Origin: Mariprofundus sp. UBA1536
GTDB taxonomy: Bacteria; Pseudomonadota; Zetaproteobacteria; Mariprofundales; Mariprofundaceae
DNA length: 64,000 bases
Reading direction: 5' to 3'
Assembly (NCBI GenBank): GCA_002323245.1
Contig: DCPU01000011.1
Location: forward strand, 30,128-94,127
The notes beneath the pieces are model-generated. The model searched no databases and was not told the origin of the DNA. It saw only the letters and a list, made by a program, of their open reading frames with translations. The first letter of the stretch is position 1, and each line of letters begins with the position of its first letter. Below, in pieces: positions 25,101 to 34,337 of this stretch. The position numbers and the translations under genes were made by a program.

Positions 25101-25960
25101 CCCCAAATCACGGCGTGTTTACCACCAGCATTGGAGGCCACATTGCCGCCTATCGTACATGCCCAAAGACTGGTCGGGTCGGTGGCGAAAACATGTGGCT
25201 GGGATGCATCCATCACTTTGCCGGTCACTGCACCAGCAAAGGCGCGAATGGTTGGCACTTCACCTTTTGCGCCAATGTCTTTCATCTTCACAGCTTCAAT
25301 GCCATCAAATTTTTCAACATTGATCATGACTTCATCATTCGACAAAGGCACTGAACCACCACAAAGACCAGTACCCCCACCACGCGGAATCACGGCAAGG
25401 CCAAGCTCACGAATCGTACGAATCAAACCAGGCAGTTCTTCTGGGCTATCTGGTGTAAGCACACAAAATGGCAAATGCGAACGCCAGTCGGTGGCATCGG
25501 TGGCATTATGACTTAAGGTGTAAGCATCAAAATGGATATTGTTGGGATGGGTATGTTTGGCCAGCGCTTTTTTGGCGCGTTTGCGTTTTTTGGGTTCTTC
25601 TTCAAACCAATCGTTAAACACTTGCAGCATACGCTCCGTGCAACATGCTACGCGCGTCGCCCTTGGGTTATCCTGCGCACCTTGTTTGATACGTGCCAAA
25701 CGAATTTCATGTTGTTGACGAATTTTTTTCAGGCGCTTGGGGTGTTTGAGTAAATCATTCTTTAGAAAAATATTGCGTTCAATCACCCAAACATCACCAA
25801 GGATTTCAAACAACATGCGCGCTGAGCTACCCGTTTTGCGCTGCGAACGCAGCACGTTCAAATCATCCCAAGAAGACTCACTTAAAAATCGTTTTACAAT
25901 TTCTCGATCCGAATAAGACGTGTAGTTATAAGGGATTTCGCGGATATGTTCACTCACCAA
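22151..25960 (-). CDS. FAD-linked oxidase / Fe-S oxidoreductase fusion (DUF3683)
   Basis: A 1269-residue fused dehydrogenase. Domain order: an N-terminal DUF3683 region (residues 1-140); a PCMH-type FAD-binding domain (VIPRGGGTGLCGGSVPL near 205); the FAD-oxidase C-terminal domain (ATHMHAGDGNVHTN near 685, GEHGIGITKLPY); two 4Fe-4S motifs (CLRCGKCKPVCN near 825 and CTICHKCESPCPVN near 885); and two CCG domains (FYFPGCG, CCGYPS, YHEPCHTPL, CCGEAGT). This equals GlcD plus GlcF or a D-lactate dehydrogenase in one chain. Related enzymes oxidise 2-hydroxyacids into the quinone pool; the substrate here (glycolate, lactate or 2-hydroxyglutarate) is unresolved. Confidence 0.93.
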   Translation of the reverse strand: MVSEHIREIPYNYTSYSDREIVKRFLSESSWDDLNVLRSQRKTGSSARMLFEILGDVWVIERNIFLKNDLLKHPKRLKKIRQQHEIRLARIKQGAQDNPRATRVACCTERMLQVFNDWFEEEPKKRKRAKKALAKHTHPNNIHFDAYTLSHNATDATDWRSHLPFCVLTPDSPEELPGLIRTIRELGLAVIPRGGGTGLCGGSVPLSNDEVMINVEKFDGIEAVKMKDIGAKGEVPTIRAFAGAVTGKVMDASQPHVFATDPTSLWACTIGGNVASNAGGKHAVIWGTCVDNLLSWKMVTPTGDWLLVERINHNMGKLHDEEEVQFKLTTTSSNDGRVKKEEILTLPGSIFRLAGLGKDVTRKAMGGLPGVQKEGTDGFITEATFILHRSYEVTRTVCCEFFGQRLDDATKALVKIKNHVDAAKDAHLEGFEHFDEKYVKAINYVSKSTRRERPRVVLLIDVSGDDEKQVAQTCSDICRISSEGNGEGFVAISAADRKRFWGDRGRMAAIAKHTRAFKMNEDVVIPLPRLSEYNDYVELLNIENSIANKLEIIEAMATYIDNTKTAMTADNQLVRQKFLLEDDVYLAEKLDACKTVIEVAKEKWTHFLKSLREPAHDSKSYLQGIPFEGTETLFSVIQRGALRISYKAEVEVPMLDHLRGNAVLEKEIKAIHKQALSGRVVIATHMHAGDGNVHTNIPVNSNDYMMMRRAHHAVEKVMRKAEELDGVISGEHGIGITKLPYMNAEVLAETEKYLKQADPDDLFNRGKLQKDLDLSLTYTPSFNLLEHESVIMEAADLTELSEEISPCLRCGKCKPVCNTHFPRANMLYSPRNKIQASGAIIEAFLYESQTGAGISFEQFEGLQDVADHCTICHKCESPCPVNIDFGSVTEKIRALLKDKGQDRFNLGSKMALMFLVIQNPDAVRIMREVFIRWGYKGHQLLHKVAKLVGLVKTKPAATRNLDGVQAQIINFVERPLPSLPLNTARQILGIESRDKNMIPILRDTKKSTDRAVFYFPGCGSERLFSQVGIATQAMLFDLGVNVVLPPSYLCCGYPSTASGDHAKGDEITYDNRVLFHRLKNALSYLDFEAVIVSCGTCYDQLDKYHLGEIFPDAPLIDIHEYLMTQGVSVDNVEGVQYMYHEPCHTPLKRHGSKAVITSLLNKASVESEDCCGEAGTLAVASPAIAGKIRARKEEKMLKASTELKVLGDEKQKLLTSCPSCLQGLSRLEGTSGVEADYIVVELAKQLHGEDWQKMFVNRIKDGGIERVLM

Positions 25961-26115
25961 TTACTCCATTGCACACTGTTGAATCTGGGTCAAGCTCGTT
26001 TTAAGGTGCGCAAGCGTAACAACTTTACATGAAAATAAACTAAATGAATCACACACTATTATCAGTGTCATGATGTTGTTATGGTTCGCGCCGAAAGTTA
26101 CGGGGGTTTTTAGTC

Positions 26116-28395
26116 ATGACCAAGCAAGACAATGGGTTTACAGCATTCGAACAAGACGCACTGGATTACCACAGTCAGCCTACAGCTGGTAAAATCAGTG
26201 TGCGCGCCAGCAAGCCCTGCATTACTCAGCGTGACCTGGCGCTAGCATACTCTCCCGGTGTGGCTGTGCCATGTTTAGAAATTGAAAAAGACCCCAGCAA
26301 GGCTGATATCTATACTTCGCGCGCCAATTTGGTCGGCGTAATCAGCAATGGCACTGCCGTACTTGGCTTGGGCCATATTGGTGCCCTAGCCAGTAAGCCT
26401 GTGATGGAAGGCAAAGGTGTATTGTTCAAACGCTTTGCTGACATTGATGTATTTGATATCGAAGTGGATGAACTCGACCCTATGGCCTTTGTTGATACCA
26501 TCGCCCGCTTGGAGCCAACCTTTGGCGGCATCAACCTTGAAGACATCAAAGCTCCTGAATGTTTTATCATTGAAGAAGAGCTGAAAAAACGCGTGAAGAT
26601 TCCTGTGTTGCACGATGACCAACATGGTACTGCTGTGATTACAGCTGCGGCCTTGATCAACGCCTTGATTTTGCAAGATAAGAAAATTGAAGATGTGAAG
26701 ATTGTTTGCCTTGGCGCAGGAGCTGCTGGTTTTGCCTGCATGCGTTTGATCGAAGAGCTTGGCGCTACCCACAGCAATATGTATTTCCTCGACCGCAAAG
26801 GCGTGATTCACAGCGGCAGTAAAGATCTACCCCAACACAAAGCTTATTTTGCCAATGGTGATAAGCCCATGAGCATTGAAGAAGTGATGGTAGGCGCTGA
26901 TGTGTTCCTTGGACTTTCCCAAGGTAATATGGTCACCCCTGAGATGTTACTGAGCATGGCCGACAAACCTATCGTCTTTGCTATGGCCAACCCTACCCCC
27001 GAAATCAATTATGATCTGGCCATGAAAACCCGCTCGGATTTAATTATGGCCACAGGTCGCTCGGATCACCCCAACCAAGTAAACAATGTGCTTGGCTTCC
27101 CATTTTTGTTCCGCGGCGCCCTTGATGTTCGCGCTACCACATTCAATGAAGAAATGAAAATTGCGGCAGTGCATGCTTTGGCATCACTAGCGCGCAAAGA
27201 AGTGCCAGCTTCTGTGCTAAAAGTATATGGTGAAAAAGAATTGCGCTTTGGCCCAACCTATATTCTACCCAAACCCTTTGACCCACGCTTGATTGAAGTG
27301 GTGCCTACAGCTGTTGCTAAAGCTGCAGTAGAAACAGGCGTCGCTCGCGCACCAATCACCGATTTTAAAGCTTATGCTCAAAGTCTTGCTGCCCGTATCG
27401 ATCAATCACGCACCTTTATGCGTCTTGTGATGGACAAAGCAGCGCGTCAACCCAAACGCTTGGCTTTGCCTGAGGGTAATGACCCAGTTGTCATTCATGC
27501 CGCATCAGTGATGCGTGATGAAGGCATTGCCAAACCCATTTTGATTGGTGATCCAAAAATCATCCACACCCAAGCTGATTTGATGCATATCAGTTTGGAT
27601 GATATCGATATCATCAACCCGCAAGAAGACAATCCATTGTTTTCAAGCCTCACTGACGCCTTGTATTTCGATCGCAAACGCCATGGCATTTTGCGCCATA
27701 ATGCTGCGGACATCCTGCGTCATGAGCCCAACACCCTAGCTTCACTCTTGGTTCGCCAAGGATTTGCAGATGGTTTGCTTGCGGGCAGAACCCAGCATTA
27801 TCCCGATGCACTGCGCCCTATTCTCAAAGTGCTGGGTCATGATGAAAAAACAGGCACACAACACCATGTTTATGGCATGTATATCCTTATCATGGAAGAG
27901 CATGCTTATTTCATGGCGGATTGCACAGTCAACGTTGAAATGAATGCTGAACAATTGGCAGAAGTTGCAGCCTTAACAGCAGCGACAGCTGAATCTCTGG
28001 GCGTTTCACCGCGTGTAGCAATGTTATCGTTTTCCAACTTTGGCAGTTCCCCGCATGCTGAATCACGCAAAGTGGCCGATGCTGTGGCGCTACTGCACAA
28101 AAATCATCCTGACTTGTTGGTGGATGGTGAAATGCAGGCTGATACGGCTGTGAATGCCGATATTTTATCTATGTTCCCATTCTCAAGAATCAAAGACCCT
28201 GCCAATGTACTTATCTTCCCAACCATGCAAGCTGGCAATATTGCCTACAAGCTGCTCAAAGAGCTAGGCAAAGGCATTGCAATTGGACCAATTTTAATGG
28301 GCATTCCGCAACAAGTGCATGTTTTGCAAACTGGCGCTAGTGTTGATGATATCGTGAACTTAGCTTCAATAGCTTCGGCACGTGCTGGGGATTAA
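26116..28395 (+). CDS. maeB: NADP-type malic enzyme with phosphotransacetylase-like domain
   Basis: Decarboxylates malate to pyruvate with NAD(P)+. It has 759 residues: an N-terminal malic domain (YSPGVAVPCLEIEKDP, DDQHGTAVI), a Rossmann domain (VCLGAGAAGFACMRL near residue 200) and, after residue 430, a domain homologous to phosphate acetyltransferase (ALPEGNDPVVIHAAS...), which is regulatory and inactive in E. coli MaeB. The ATG at 26116 has no strong Shine-Dalgarno. It is divergent from the FAD/Fe-S gene across 155 bases. With the pyruvate carboxylase at 55.7-59 kb it can interconvert C3 and C4 acids. Confidence 0.96.
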   Translation: MTKQDNGFTAFEQDALDYHSQPTAGKISVRASKPCITQRDLALAYSPGVAVPCLEIEKDPSKADIYTSRANLVGVISNGTAVLGLGHIGALASKPVMEGKGVLFKRFADIDVFDIEVDELDPMAFVDTIARLEPTFGGINLEDIKAPECFIIEEELKKRVKIPVLHDDQHGTAVITAAALINALILQDKKIEDVKIVCLGAGAAGFACMRLIEELGATHSNMYFLDRKGVIHSGSKDLPQHKAYFANGDKPMSIEEVMVGADVFLGLSQGNMVTPEMLLSMADKPIVFAMANPTPEINYDLAMKTRSDLIMATGRSDHPNQVNNVLGFPFLFRGALDVRATTFNEEMKIAAVHALASLARKEVPASVLKVYGEKELRFGPTYILPKPFDPRLIEVVPTAVAKAAVETGVARAPITDFKAYAQSLAARIDQSRTFMRLVMDKAARQPKRLALPEGNDPVVIHAASVMRDEGIAKPILIGDPKIIHTQADLMHISLDDIDIINPQEDNPLFSSLTDALYFDRKRHGILRHNAADILRHEPNTLASLLVRQGFADGLLAGRTQHYPDALRPILKVLGHDEKTGTQHHVYGMYILIMEEHAYFMADCTVNVEMNAEQLAEVAALTAATAESLGVSPRVAMLSFSNFGSSPHAESRKVADAVALLHKNHPDLLVDGEMQADTAVNADILSMFPFSRIKDPANVLIFPTMQAGNIAYKLLKELGKGIAIGPILMGIPQQVHVLQTGASVDDIVNLASIASARAGD

Positions 28396-28423
28396 TCGAT
28401 TTTAGTTTGATTTGGGGTGGGAA

Positions 28424-29110
28424 ATGATTGAAATCTTAAAGAAGATTCCGCTTTTTTCAGAGCTGGATGATGAAGAGTTTGGCCTGATACAAAAGCTAAT
28501 AACTTTTCATGATGTCACCAAAAAATCAGTGGTGCTTCAAGAAGGTGAAGAAGGCAATTCGCTATTTGTAATTATAAGAGGCGCTGTAAAAATTTCGTAT
28601 TATGCCCCTGATGGCCGCGAGGTTGTGCTCTCCTTGTTGGCCGCAGGCGACTTCTTCGGTGAAATGGCCTTGCTGGACAACTCACCACGCTCAGCCACCG
28701 CCAGCACCACGGCTCAGACGCGATTGGCGCAAATTCGCCGCGATGATTTTGAGCGACTTTTGCTACAAAAACCGCAAGTGACGCTTAAATTGCTTAAGGA
28801 AGTTGTCACCCGCTTTCGCCGTACCAGCCAAGTCCTTGAACGCATCAGCACCATGGATGTGCCTCAGCGCCTATATTTCTACCTCAAAGACTTTGCTGAT
28901 CGCCACGGCGCGCCAACAAAATCTGGCATGGTTAAGGTGCTTCTGCCTACCCACCAAATGATTGCAGATCAACTCTCAACCAGCCGCGAAACAATTTCTC
29001 GGGCTATGAGTTCACTGAAAAAAGAAGGTATTCTCGAAAAGACCGGCACCCCTGGCGAATCCCAAATCGACATGGTCTCACTGGCCACACTTTTAGAAGT
29101 AATCTATTAA
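28424..29110 (+). CDS. Crp/Fnr-family transcription regulator
   Basis: A 228-residue regulator with an N-terminal cNMP-like sensor (VLQEGEEGNSLFVIIRGAVK, GDFFGEMALLDNSPRSATA) and a C-terminal winged helix (THQMIADQLSTSRETISRAM). The FGEMALLD...PRSATA segment matches the cAMP-binding pocket of Crp closely, including the Arg. There is no Fnr-type N-terminal cysteine cluster, so oxygen sensing is unlikely. I chose the ATG at 28424, preceded by GGGGTGGG; a TTG four codons upstream is possible. It follows maeB by 28 bases and may be co-transcribed. Confidence 0.93.
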   Translation: MIEILKKIPLFSELDDEEFGLIQKLITFHDVTKKSVVLQEGEEGNSLFVIIRGAVKISYYAPDGREVVLSLLAAGDFFGEMALLDNSPRSATASTTAQTRLAQIRRDDFERLLLQKPQVTLKLLKEVVTRFRRTSQVLERISTMDVPQRLYFYLKDFADRHGAPTKSGMVKVLLPTHQMIADQLSTSRETISRAMSSLKKEGILEKTGTPGESQIDMVSLATLLEVIY

Positions 29111-29215
29111 AAACCCTTCATGGACAATCAGATGCATGCTAATTAAGCTTGTGCACCAATCAAAAGCGGTTGTCGCAAGTCACCATAGTCACAAGCCTTT
29201 TTCGGAGTTGAAAAC

Positions 29216-31771
29216 ATGGAAGAACAACTAAACCCCGCCCGACCTGTACTCATTGAAGATGAGATGAGGAGTTCATACCTTGATTACGCCATGAGCGTGA
29301 TTATTGGTAGGGCGCTTCCAGATGCCAGAGATGGCTTAAAACCGGTGCATCGCCGCATTCTTTTTGCGATGCAAGACCTTGGTTCTACCAATGACAAACC
29401 CTACAAAAAATCTGCGCGCATCGTGGGTGACGTGATTGGTAAGTATCACCCGCATGGTGATACCGCTGTATATGACGCCGTGGTACGTATGGCACAGCCT
29501 TGGAGCATGCGTCATGTGCTTGTCGATGGTCAGGGTAACTTCGGCTCAGTCGATGGCGATTCTCCGGCTGCGATGCGTTACACCGAATCACGTATGAGCA
29601 AACTATCAGCTGAATTGCTTGCCGATTTAGATAAAGACACCGTTGATTTTGGCCCCAACTATGACGAGTCACTTTCTGAACCCAAAGTGTTGCCTGCTAA
29701 GTTCCCTAACCTGTTGGTCAATGGTTCGCAAGGTATTGCGGTCGGTATGGCCACCAATATTCCGCCACACAACTTGGGCGAAGCGATTAATGCGATTATT
29801 GCGTTGAGCGAGAATATCGACATTGATGATGAAGAATTGATGCAAATCATGCCTGGCCCAGATTTCCCAACAGGTGGCTTTATTTATGGCCGCCAAGGCA
29901 TGCGTGATGCTTTCGTTTCTGGTCGTGGTTCGGTTACCATGCGCGCGCGCGCCGTGGTTGAGCGCAACAAACGTACTGGCCGCGAATCGTTGGTGGTAAC
30001 TGAGCTTCCTTATCAGGTTAACAAAGCCAAACTGTTCAAAACCATTTCCGAGCTGGCCCGCGATAAGAAAATCGAAGGCATTGCAGAAATTCGCGATGAG
30101 TCTGACCGCGATGGCATGCGTCTTGTCATCGACATGAAAAAGAATGAAGTACCCGAAATCATTCTTAACAACCTCTACAAACAAACACCGATGCAATGCA
30201 ACTTTAGCGGCAATTATCTGGCATTGATTGATGGTCAGCCTAAGCTTTGTGGTGTGCGCGAGTTCTTACTTCACTTCCTTGATCATCGCCGCCAAGTAGT
30301 TACCCGTCGCTGCTTGTTTGATTTGGCCAAAGCCGAAGCGCGTTTGCATATCTTAGAAGGTTTGCTTATTGCCTTGGATAATATTGATGCAGTCATCAAG
30401 CTTATTCGCGCCAGCCAAAACGGCACCGAAGCCAAAGAAGGTTTGTGTTCCGCATTTAAGTTATCTGAAAAACAGGCGCAAGCTATTTTGGATATGCGTT
30501 TGCAACGTTTGACTGGCCTTGAGTATGACAAAATCAAAGCTGAGTTCGATGAAACACAAACGTTGATTACTTATCTCAAATCTATCCTTGCTGACGAAAC
30601 CCTGCTGCTCAAAGTAATTATTGATGAGCTGATTGAAGTGCGCGACAAATATGCCGACCCACGCCGTTCAGAAATTATTGATGAAACAGCCGAGCTATCC
30701 GTTGAAGATTTGATTACCGAAGAAGACATGGTGGTGACCATCTCCAATGAAGGTTACATCAAGCGTAATGCCATTACCCTCTACCGTGCCCAACATCGCG
30801 GCGGCAAAGGCAAAACAGCGATGACCACCAAAGATGAAGATTTTGTTGAGCAACTTATGGTGGCTTCAACACATGATTACCTGCTCTTCTTCTCCGACAA
30901 AGGCCGCGTTTTCCGCACCAAGGTGTATGAAGTTCCGCAAGCTGGCCGCACAGCCCGCGGTAAAGCATTGGTTAACTTATTACCCGTAGAAAAAGATGAG
31001 AAAATCTCAGCTACCTTGGCAGTACGTGAATTTGACGAAAACCAATTCATCATCATGGCCACCAGCAAAGGCATCATTAAAAAGACCAACCTTGCTGAAT
31101 ATCGCAACATCCGCGCCAATGGTATTATTGCTATTCGCTTGGATGATGAAGATGATTTGATTGCTGTGTCTCTATCCAATGGTGAATCCGATATCATGTT
31201 GGCCACCAGTGGTGGTAAAGCTATTCGCTTTAGCGAACATGATGTGCGCGCATTGGGTCGCAGCACCCGCGGTGTGACAGGCATTCGTATGGCCAAAGAT
31301 ACTCATTTGATTTCGATGACAGTGGTTGAGAATGAAGCCACGCTGCTTGCTGTTTCACAAAACGGTTATGGTAAACGCACAGCTGTTTCGGAATACAACA
31401 CTCAAAAACGTGGCGGACAAGGTGTATTCACACTCAAAACTGGCGGTCGCAATGGTGATATGATTGCGGCGCTACAAGTGCTTGATGAAGACCAGGTGAT
31501 GATGATGACCGACACCGGGCGCTTGGTGCGTATCCGCATGGATAAGATGTCGATTATTGGCCGCAACACGCAAGGCGTAAAACTCATCGATTGTGATCCT
31601 AAAGAACGCGTCATTGGTGCTGTGCGTGTGGTTGAAAAACAAGATGACAGTGAAAACCGTGACGTGATTGATAGTGATTACGATAGCGAATATGACGAAG
31701 ACGACATGCAAGGTACCGCAACTGAGCTTGAAGGCGAAGCTAACGATATTGATGAAGGTGATGATGCATGA
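29216..31771 (+). CDS. gyrA: DNA gyrase subunit A
   Basis: Breaks and rejoins DNA in the gyrase A2B2 complex. It has 851 residues. The catalytic tyrosine is Tyr122 in AAMRYTES, the same number as in E. coli. The quinolone-resistance region is HPHGDTAVYD, with Thr83 (Ser in E. coli, Thr in many wild types) and Asp87. The GyrA-box needed for DNA wrapping appears as QHRGGKGK near residue 530, which distinguishes it from ParC. The C-terminal tail after residue 815 is very acidic (SDYDSEYDEDDMQG). GGAG precedes the ATG. The stop overlaps the serS start (ATGA). Confidence 0.98.
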   Translation: MEEQLNPARPVLIEDEMRSSYLDYAMSVIIGRALPDARDGLKPVHRRILFAMQDLGSTNDKPYKKSARIVGDVIGKYHPHGDTAVYDAVVRMAQPWSMRHVLVDGQGNFGSVDGDSPAAMRYTESRMSKLSAELLADLDKDTVDFGPNYDESLSEPKVLPAKFPNLLVNGSQGIAVGMATNIPPHNLGEAINAIIALSENIDIDDEELMQIMPGPDFPTGGFIYGRQGMRDAFVSGRGSVTMRARAVVERNKRTGRESLVVTELPYQVNKAKLFKTISELARDKKIEGIAEIRDESDRDGMRLVIDMKKNEVPEIILNNLYKQTPMQCNFSGNYLALIDGQPKLCGVREFLLHFLDHRRQVVTRRCLFDLAKAEARLHILEGLLIALDNIDAVIKLIRASQNGTEAKEGLCSAFKLSEKQAQAILDMRLQRLTGLEYDKIKAEFDETQTLITYLKSILADETLLLKVIIDELIEVRDKYADPRRSEIIDETAELSVEDLITEEDMVVTISNEGYIKRNAITLYRAQHRGGKGKTAMTTKDEDFVEQLMVASTHDYLLFFSDKGRVFRTKVYEVPQAGRTARGKALVNLLPVEKDEKISATLAVREFDENQFIIMATSKGIIKKTNLAEYRNIRANGIIAIRLDDEDDLIAVSLSNGESDIMLATSGGKAIRFSEHDVRALGRSTRGVTGIRMAKDTHLISMTVVENEATLLAVSQNGYGKRTAVSEYNTQKRGGQGVFTLKTGGRNGDMIAALQVLDEDQVMMMTDTGRLVRIRMDKMSIIGRNTQGVKLIDCDPKERVIGAVRVVEKQDDSENRDVIDSDYDSEYDEDDMQGTATELEGEANDIDEGDDA

Positions 31772-33060
31772 TCGATCGCAAAGAGCTGCGGGTAAATGCC
31801 GCAGCAATGGAACAAGCGCTATCCAAACGTGGCGAAAAAGCAGTCAATGCATCATCAGCTTGGGGCGTAGCCTTATCACTGGATGAAAAACAACGCTTAT
31901 TAAAAACCGAAGCTGAAAGCTTACAAGCTGAACGCAATCGCGTTTCTAAAATTATTGGTCAGAAAAAAGCAACCGGCGAAGATGCCTCAGCTGAGCTCCA
32001 TAGCATGGGTGATGTAGGCAAACGCGCCAAGGTTTTGGATGCCGAAGCCAAAGAAGCAGAAGCAGCTTTTGCAATGACCTTGCTGGAAATTCCAAATATC
32101 CCCCACGCTTCTGTGCCTGAAGGCAAAGATGAGAATGACAACGAAGAAATCCGTGTTTGGGGAAATCCGCGTCATGATGAAGTGCCTGCCCATTGGGATA
32201 TTGGCGAATCCTTGGGCATCATCGACTTTGATGCTGGCACTAAACTCGCAGGCAGTCGCTTCTCGGTATTGCGTGGTGCTGGAGCGCGTTTAGAGCGCGC
32301 TTTGATTCAATTCATGCTCGATAAACATGCCGATGTGAATGGTTACGATGAAGTTTGGGTGCCGGCTATTGCTAATCGCAAAACCATGACGGGCACGGGT
32401 CAGCTACCCAAGTTTGAAGAAGATTTGTATGCGCTCACAGGTGAAGATGCATTTTTGATTCCAACGGCTGAAGTACCGGTGACCAATTTGTATCAAGATA
32501 TGATTCTCGATGCCTCGCAATTACCCATCAAACATTGTGCTTATACTGCATGTTTTCGCCGTGAAGCGGGATCGGCTGGACGCGACACCCGCGGCATTAT
32601 CCGTCAGCATCAATTTGATAAAGTTGAGTTGGTACAACTGGTGCAACCAGAAAATGCGCTTACAGCCCTGGATGAATTATTATCGCATGCTGTCAGCATT
32701 TTAGAATCGTTAAACCTACCTTACCGTTTGGTGAATTTGTGCGCTGGCGACCTTGGCTTTTCCGCTGAAAAAACTTTTGATTTGGAAGTTTGGTTGCCGA
32801 GTCAAAACACCTACCGCGAAATTTCTTCATGCTCATCGTTTGGCCAATTTCAAGGCCGCCGCGCAGGTATTCGCGTACGTGACGACCAAGGTAAACCCCA
32901 AGCTGTGGCTACCATCAATGGTTCGGGCTTAGCAGTTGGCCGCACCATGGTCGCGATTTTGGAAAACTACTGGCAAAAAGATGGCTCCGTAAAAATCCCT
33001 GAAGCCTTGCAATCCTACATGGGTGGCATGACAGCAATCACACCAAAGGTGACGGCATGA
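31768..33060 (+). CDS. serS: Seryl-tRNA synthetase
   Basis: Charges tRNA-Ser. It has 430 residues: an N-terminal long-helix arm (about residues 30-100, Ala/Glu/Lys rich) that grips the long variable arm of tRNA-Ser, then a class II catalytic core with motif 2 (CFRREAGSAGRDTRG near 263) and motif 3 (INGSGLAVGRTMVA near 385). It overlaps gyrA at its start and bamD at its end by 4 bases each, so the three are translationally coupled. No T-box is present upstream, as expected since it has no leader of its own. Confidence 0.98.
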   Translation: MIDRKELRVNAAAMEQALSKRGEKAVNASSAWGVALSLDEKQRLLKTEAESLQAERNRVSKIIGQKKATGEDASAELHSMGDVGKRAKVLDAEAKEAEAAFAMTLLEIPNIPHASVPEGKDENDNEEIRVWGNPRHDEVPAHWDIGESLGIIDFDAGTKLAGSRFSVLRGAGARLERALIQFMLDKHADVNGYDEVWVPAIANRKTMTGTGQLPKFEEDLYALTGEDAFLIPTAEVPVTNLYQDMILDASQLPIKHCAYTACFRREAGSAGRDTRGIIRQHQFDKVELVQLVQPENALTALDELLSHAVSILESLNLPYRLVNLCAGDLGFSAEKTFDLEVWLPSQNTYREISSCSSFGQFQGRRAGIRVRDDQGKPQAVATINGSGLAVGRTMVAILENYWQKDGSVKIPEALQSYMGGMTAITPKVTA

Positions 33061-33770
33061 AACACCTCATAACCGTACTTTGTCTGATTGCGTTATCAGC
33101 ATGCGCGAGCAAACCTTTGGAATTGAGTAAATCAGCAGAACTCGATTATGAACGCGCATTGCACATGGTTGAGATTGATGAAAATGCCAAGGCCATTCTT
33201 TTTCTTGAGAAATTTTCAGCCAAGTATCCTTATAGCCAATATGCTTCATTGGCTGAATTGCTGCGCTTAAAAGCTGCTTACAACGACGGGCAATACATTT
33301 TAAGTGAAGTATTAAGCCAGCGCTTTGTTGATGCTCATCCTGATTATCTATATGTCCGTTATTTGCATGCAATGAGCTTGTACAAACAATCATCAAGCGC
33401 ACTACTTGATCAACAATTCTCACACAAAGCCCGCGAAGCATTTCAGCAATTAAACCAAGCATACCCAAGTAACCCTTATACAGCTGATATTCAAAAAATG
33501 CTGCAAATCCTCACCAATCGTGTTGCATCCTATGAAACCACGGTAGGCAAGTTTTATTTAGATAAGCAATTGTATGTCGCCGCTGCAAATCGTTTCATTC
33601 TGGTAAAAAATGAGTATCTCGATGCCAATCGCGCCGATGAAGCACTTCATTATTTGGTGACCACTTACTTAGCGCTAGAGCAACCAGCCTATGCGAAAGA
33701 AGTACAAAGTTTGCTAGACGAACATTTCGCATCAAGCCCATGGCGGAATATAAGCAGCGATAGCAACTAA
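33057..33770 (+). CDS. bamD: Outer-membrane assembly lipoprotein BamD
   Basis: A lipoprotein of the BAM complex that inserts beta-barrel proteins into the outer membrane. It has 237 residues with a lipoprotein signal (ITVLCLIALSAC, lipobox LSAC with Cys at residue 16). The TPR repeats are typical of BamD/YfiO: YERALHMVEIDENAKAILF, KYPYSQYASLAELLRLKAAY, and the second half with YYLDKQLYVAAANRF-like VGKFYLDKQLYVAAA. Its place behind serS is unusual relative to enterobacteria, but the 4-base overlap indicates an operon. Confidence 0.93.
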   Translation: MKHLITVLCLIALSACASKPLELSKSAELDYERALHMVEIDENAKAILFLEKFSAKYPYSQYASLAELLRLKAAYNDGQYILSEVLSQRFVDAHPDYLYVRYLHAMSLYKQSSSALLDQQFSHKAREAFQQLNQAYPSNPYTADIQKMLQILTNRVASYETTVGKFYLDKQLYVAAANRFILVKNEYLDANRADEALHYLVTTYLALEQPAYAKEVQSLLDEHFASSPWRNISSDSN

Positions 33771-33775
33771 ACCCA

Positions 33776-34165
33776 ATGCGCGTTTACATTTTTTTATTGG
33801 TCCTTCTTTTGGTTTCGTGCACTGATGCCTATAAAGATGAAATTACTCAGCTTTTAGATAGCCGCGACCTCAGCATTTCAGCGCGTGATATCAACAGTTA
33901 CAAAGCGTTGTTAAGCGCGCCTTATATAGCGGCAGAGGGTGCAGAGGCTGTCGCCCAGATGGATCAGTTATTCATCCGTTTTGAAAAGGTTGAAATGCGC
34001 ACGCAGCATCGGGAAATCAGGCTCATCAATGATAATGAAGCTTTATGCGAGCAAACTTACTCGCTGAAAGTATTCGCAGATGGTCAATGGCGCGATATGG
34101 TGCAGCGCGAACAAATCAAGTTGACCCGAAGCGAAGCAGGCTGGCGCATCGGCGGCGGTCTATAA
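33776..34165 (+). CDS. Small lipoprotein, NTF2/SnoaL-like
   Basis: A 129-residue protein with a lipoprotein signal peptide (IFLLVLLLVSC, Cys at residue 15). The mature part has an N-terminal helix followed by strands ending with GQWRDMVQREQIKLTRSEAGWRIGGG. The final Trp-Arg-Ile strand and the overall layout resemble NTF2-like (DUF4440/SnoaL) folds. It is 5 bases after bamD and so belongs to the gyrA-serS-bamD transcript. No specific function can be read; an envelope role is suggested only by the neighbours. Confidence 0.8.
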   Translation: MRVYIFLLVLLLVSCTDAYKDEITQLLDSRDLSISARDINSYKALLSAPYIAAEGAEAVAQMDQLFIRFEKVEMRTQHREIRLINDNEALCEQTYSLKVFADGQWRDMVQREQIKLTRSEAGWRIGGGL

Positions 34166-34185
34166 AGTTAAACAACGCTACGCAT

Positions 34186-34262
34186 GCCCTCGTAGCTCAG
34201 ATGGATAGAGCGACCCCCTCCTAAGGGGTAGGCCACAGGTTCGACTCCTGTCGAGGGCACCA
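34186..34262 (+). tRNA. tRNA-Arg (anticodon CCU)
   Basis: A 77-base cloverleaf with encoded CCA. The acceptor stem is GCCCTCG/CGAGGGC with discriminator A; the D arm is GCTC..GAGC; the anticodon arm is ACCCC-CTCCTAA-GGGGT, placing CCT at the anticodon; the T arm is ACAGG-TTCGACT-CCTGT. It decodes AGG. It lies 20 bases after the small lipoprotein gene and may be cut from that transcript. Confidence 0.97.
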
Positions 34263-34337
34263 GTTTCTTACTTTTCCTTGCAGACAAAATTGCATCAAGC
34301 AAGATAGCTAGTATATCCACATGACATGGGGGTTTAG

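Noticed and set aside
29462..29464. Thr83 in GyrA as a quinolone-resistance mutation
   Set aside because: Thr at this position is the wild type in many proteobacteria and does not imply resistance.
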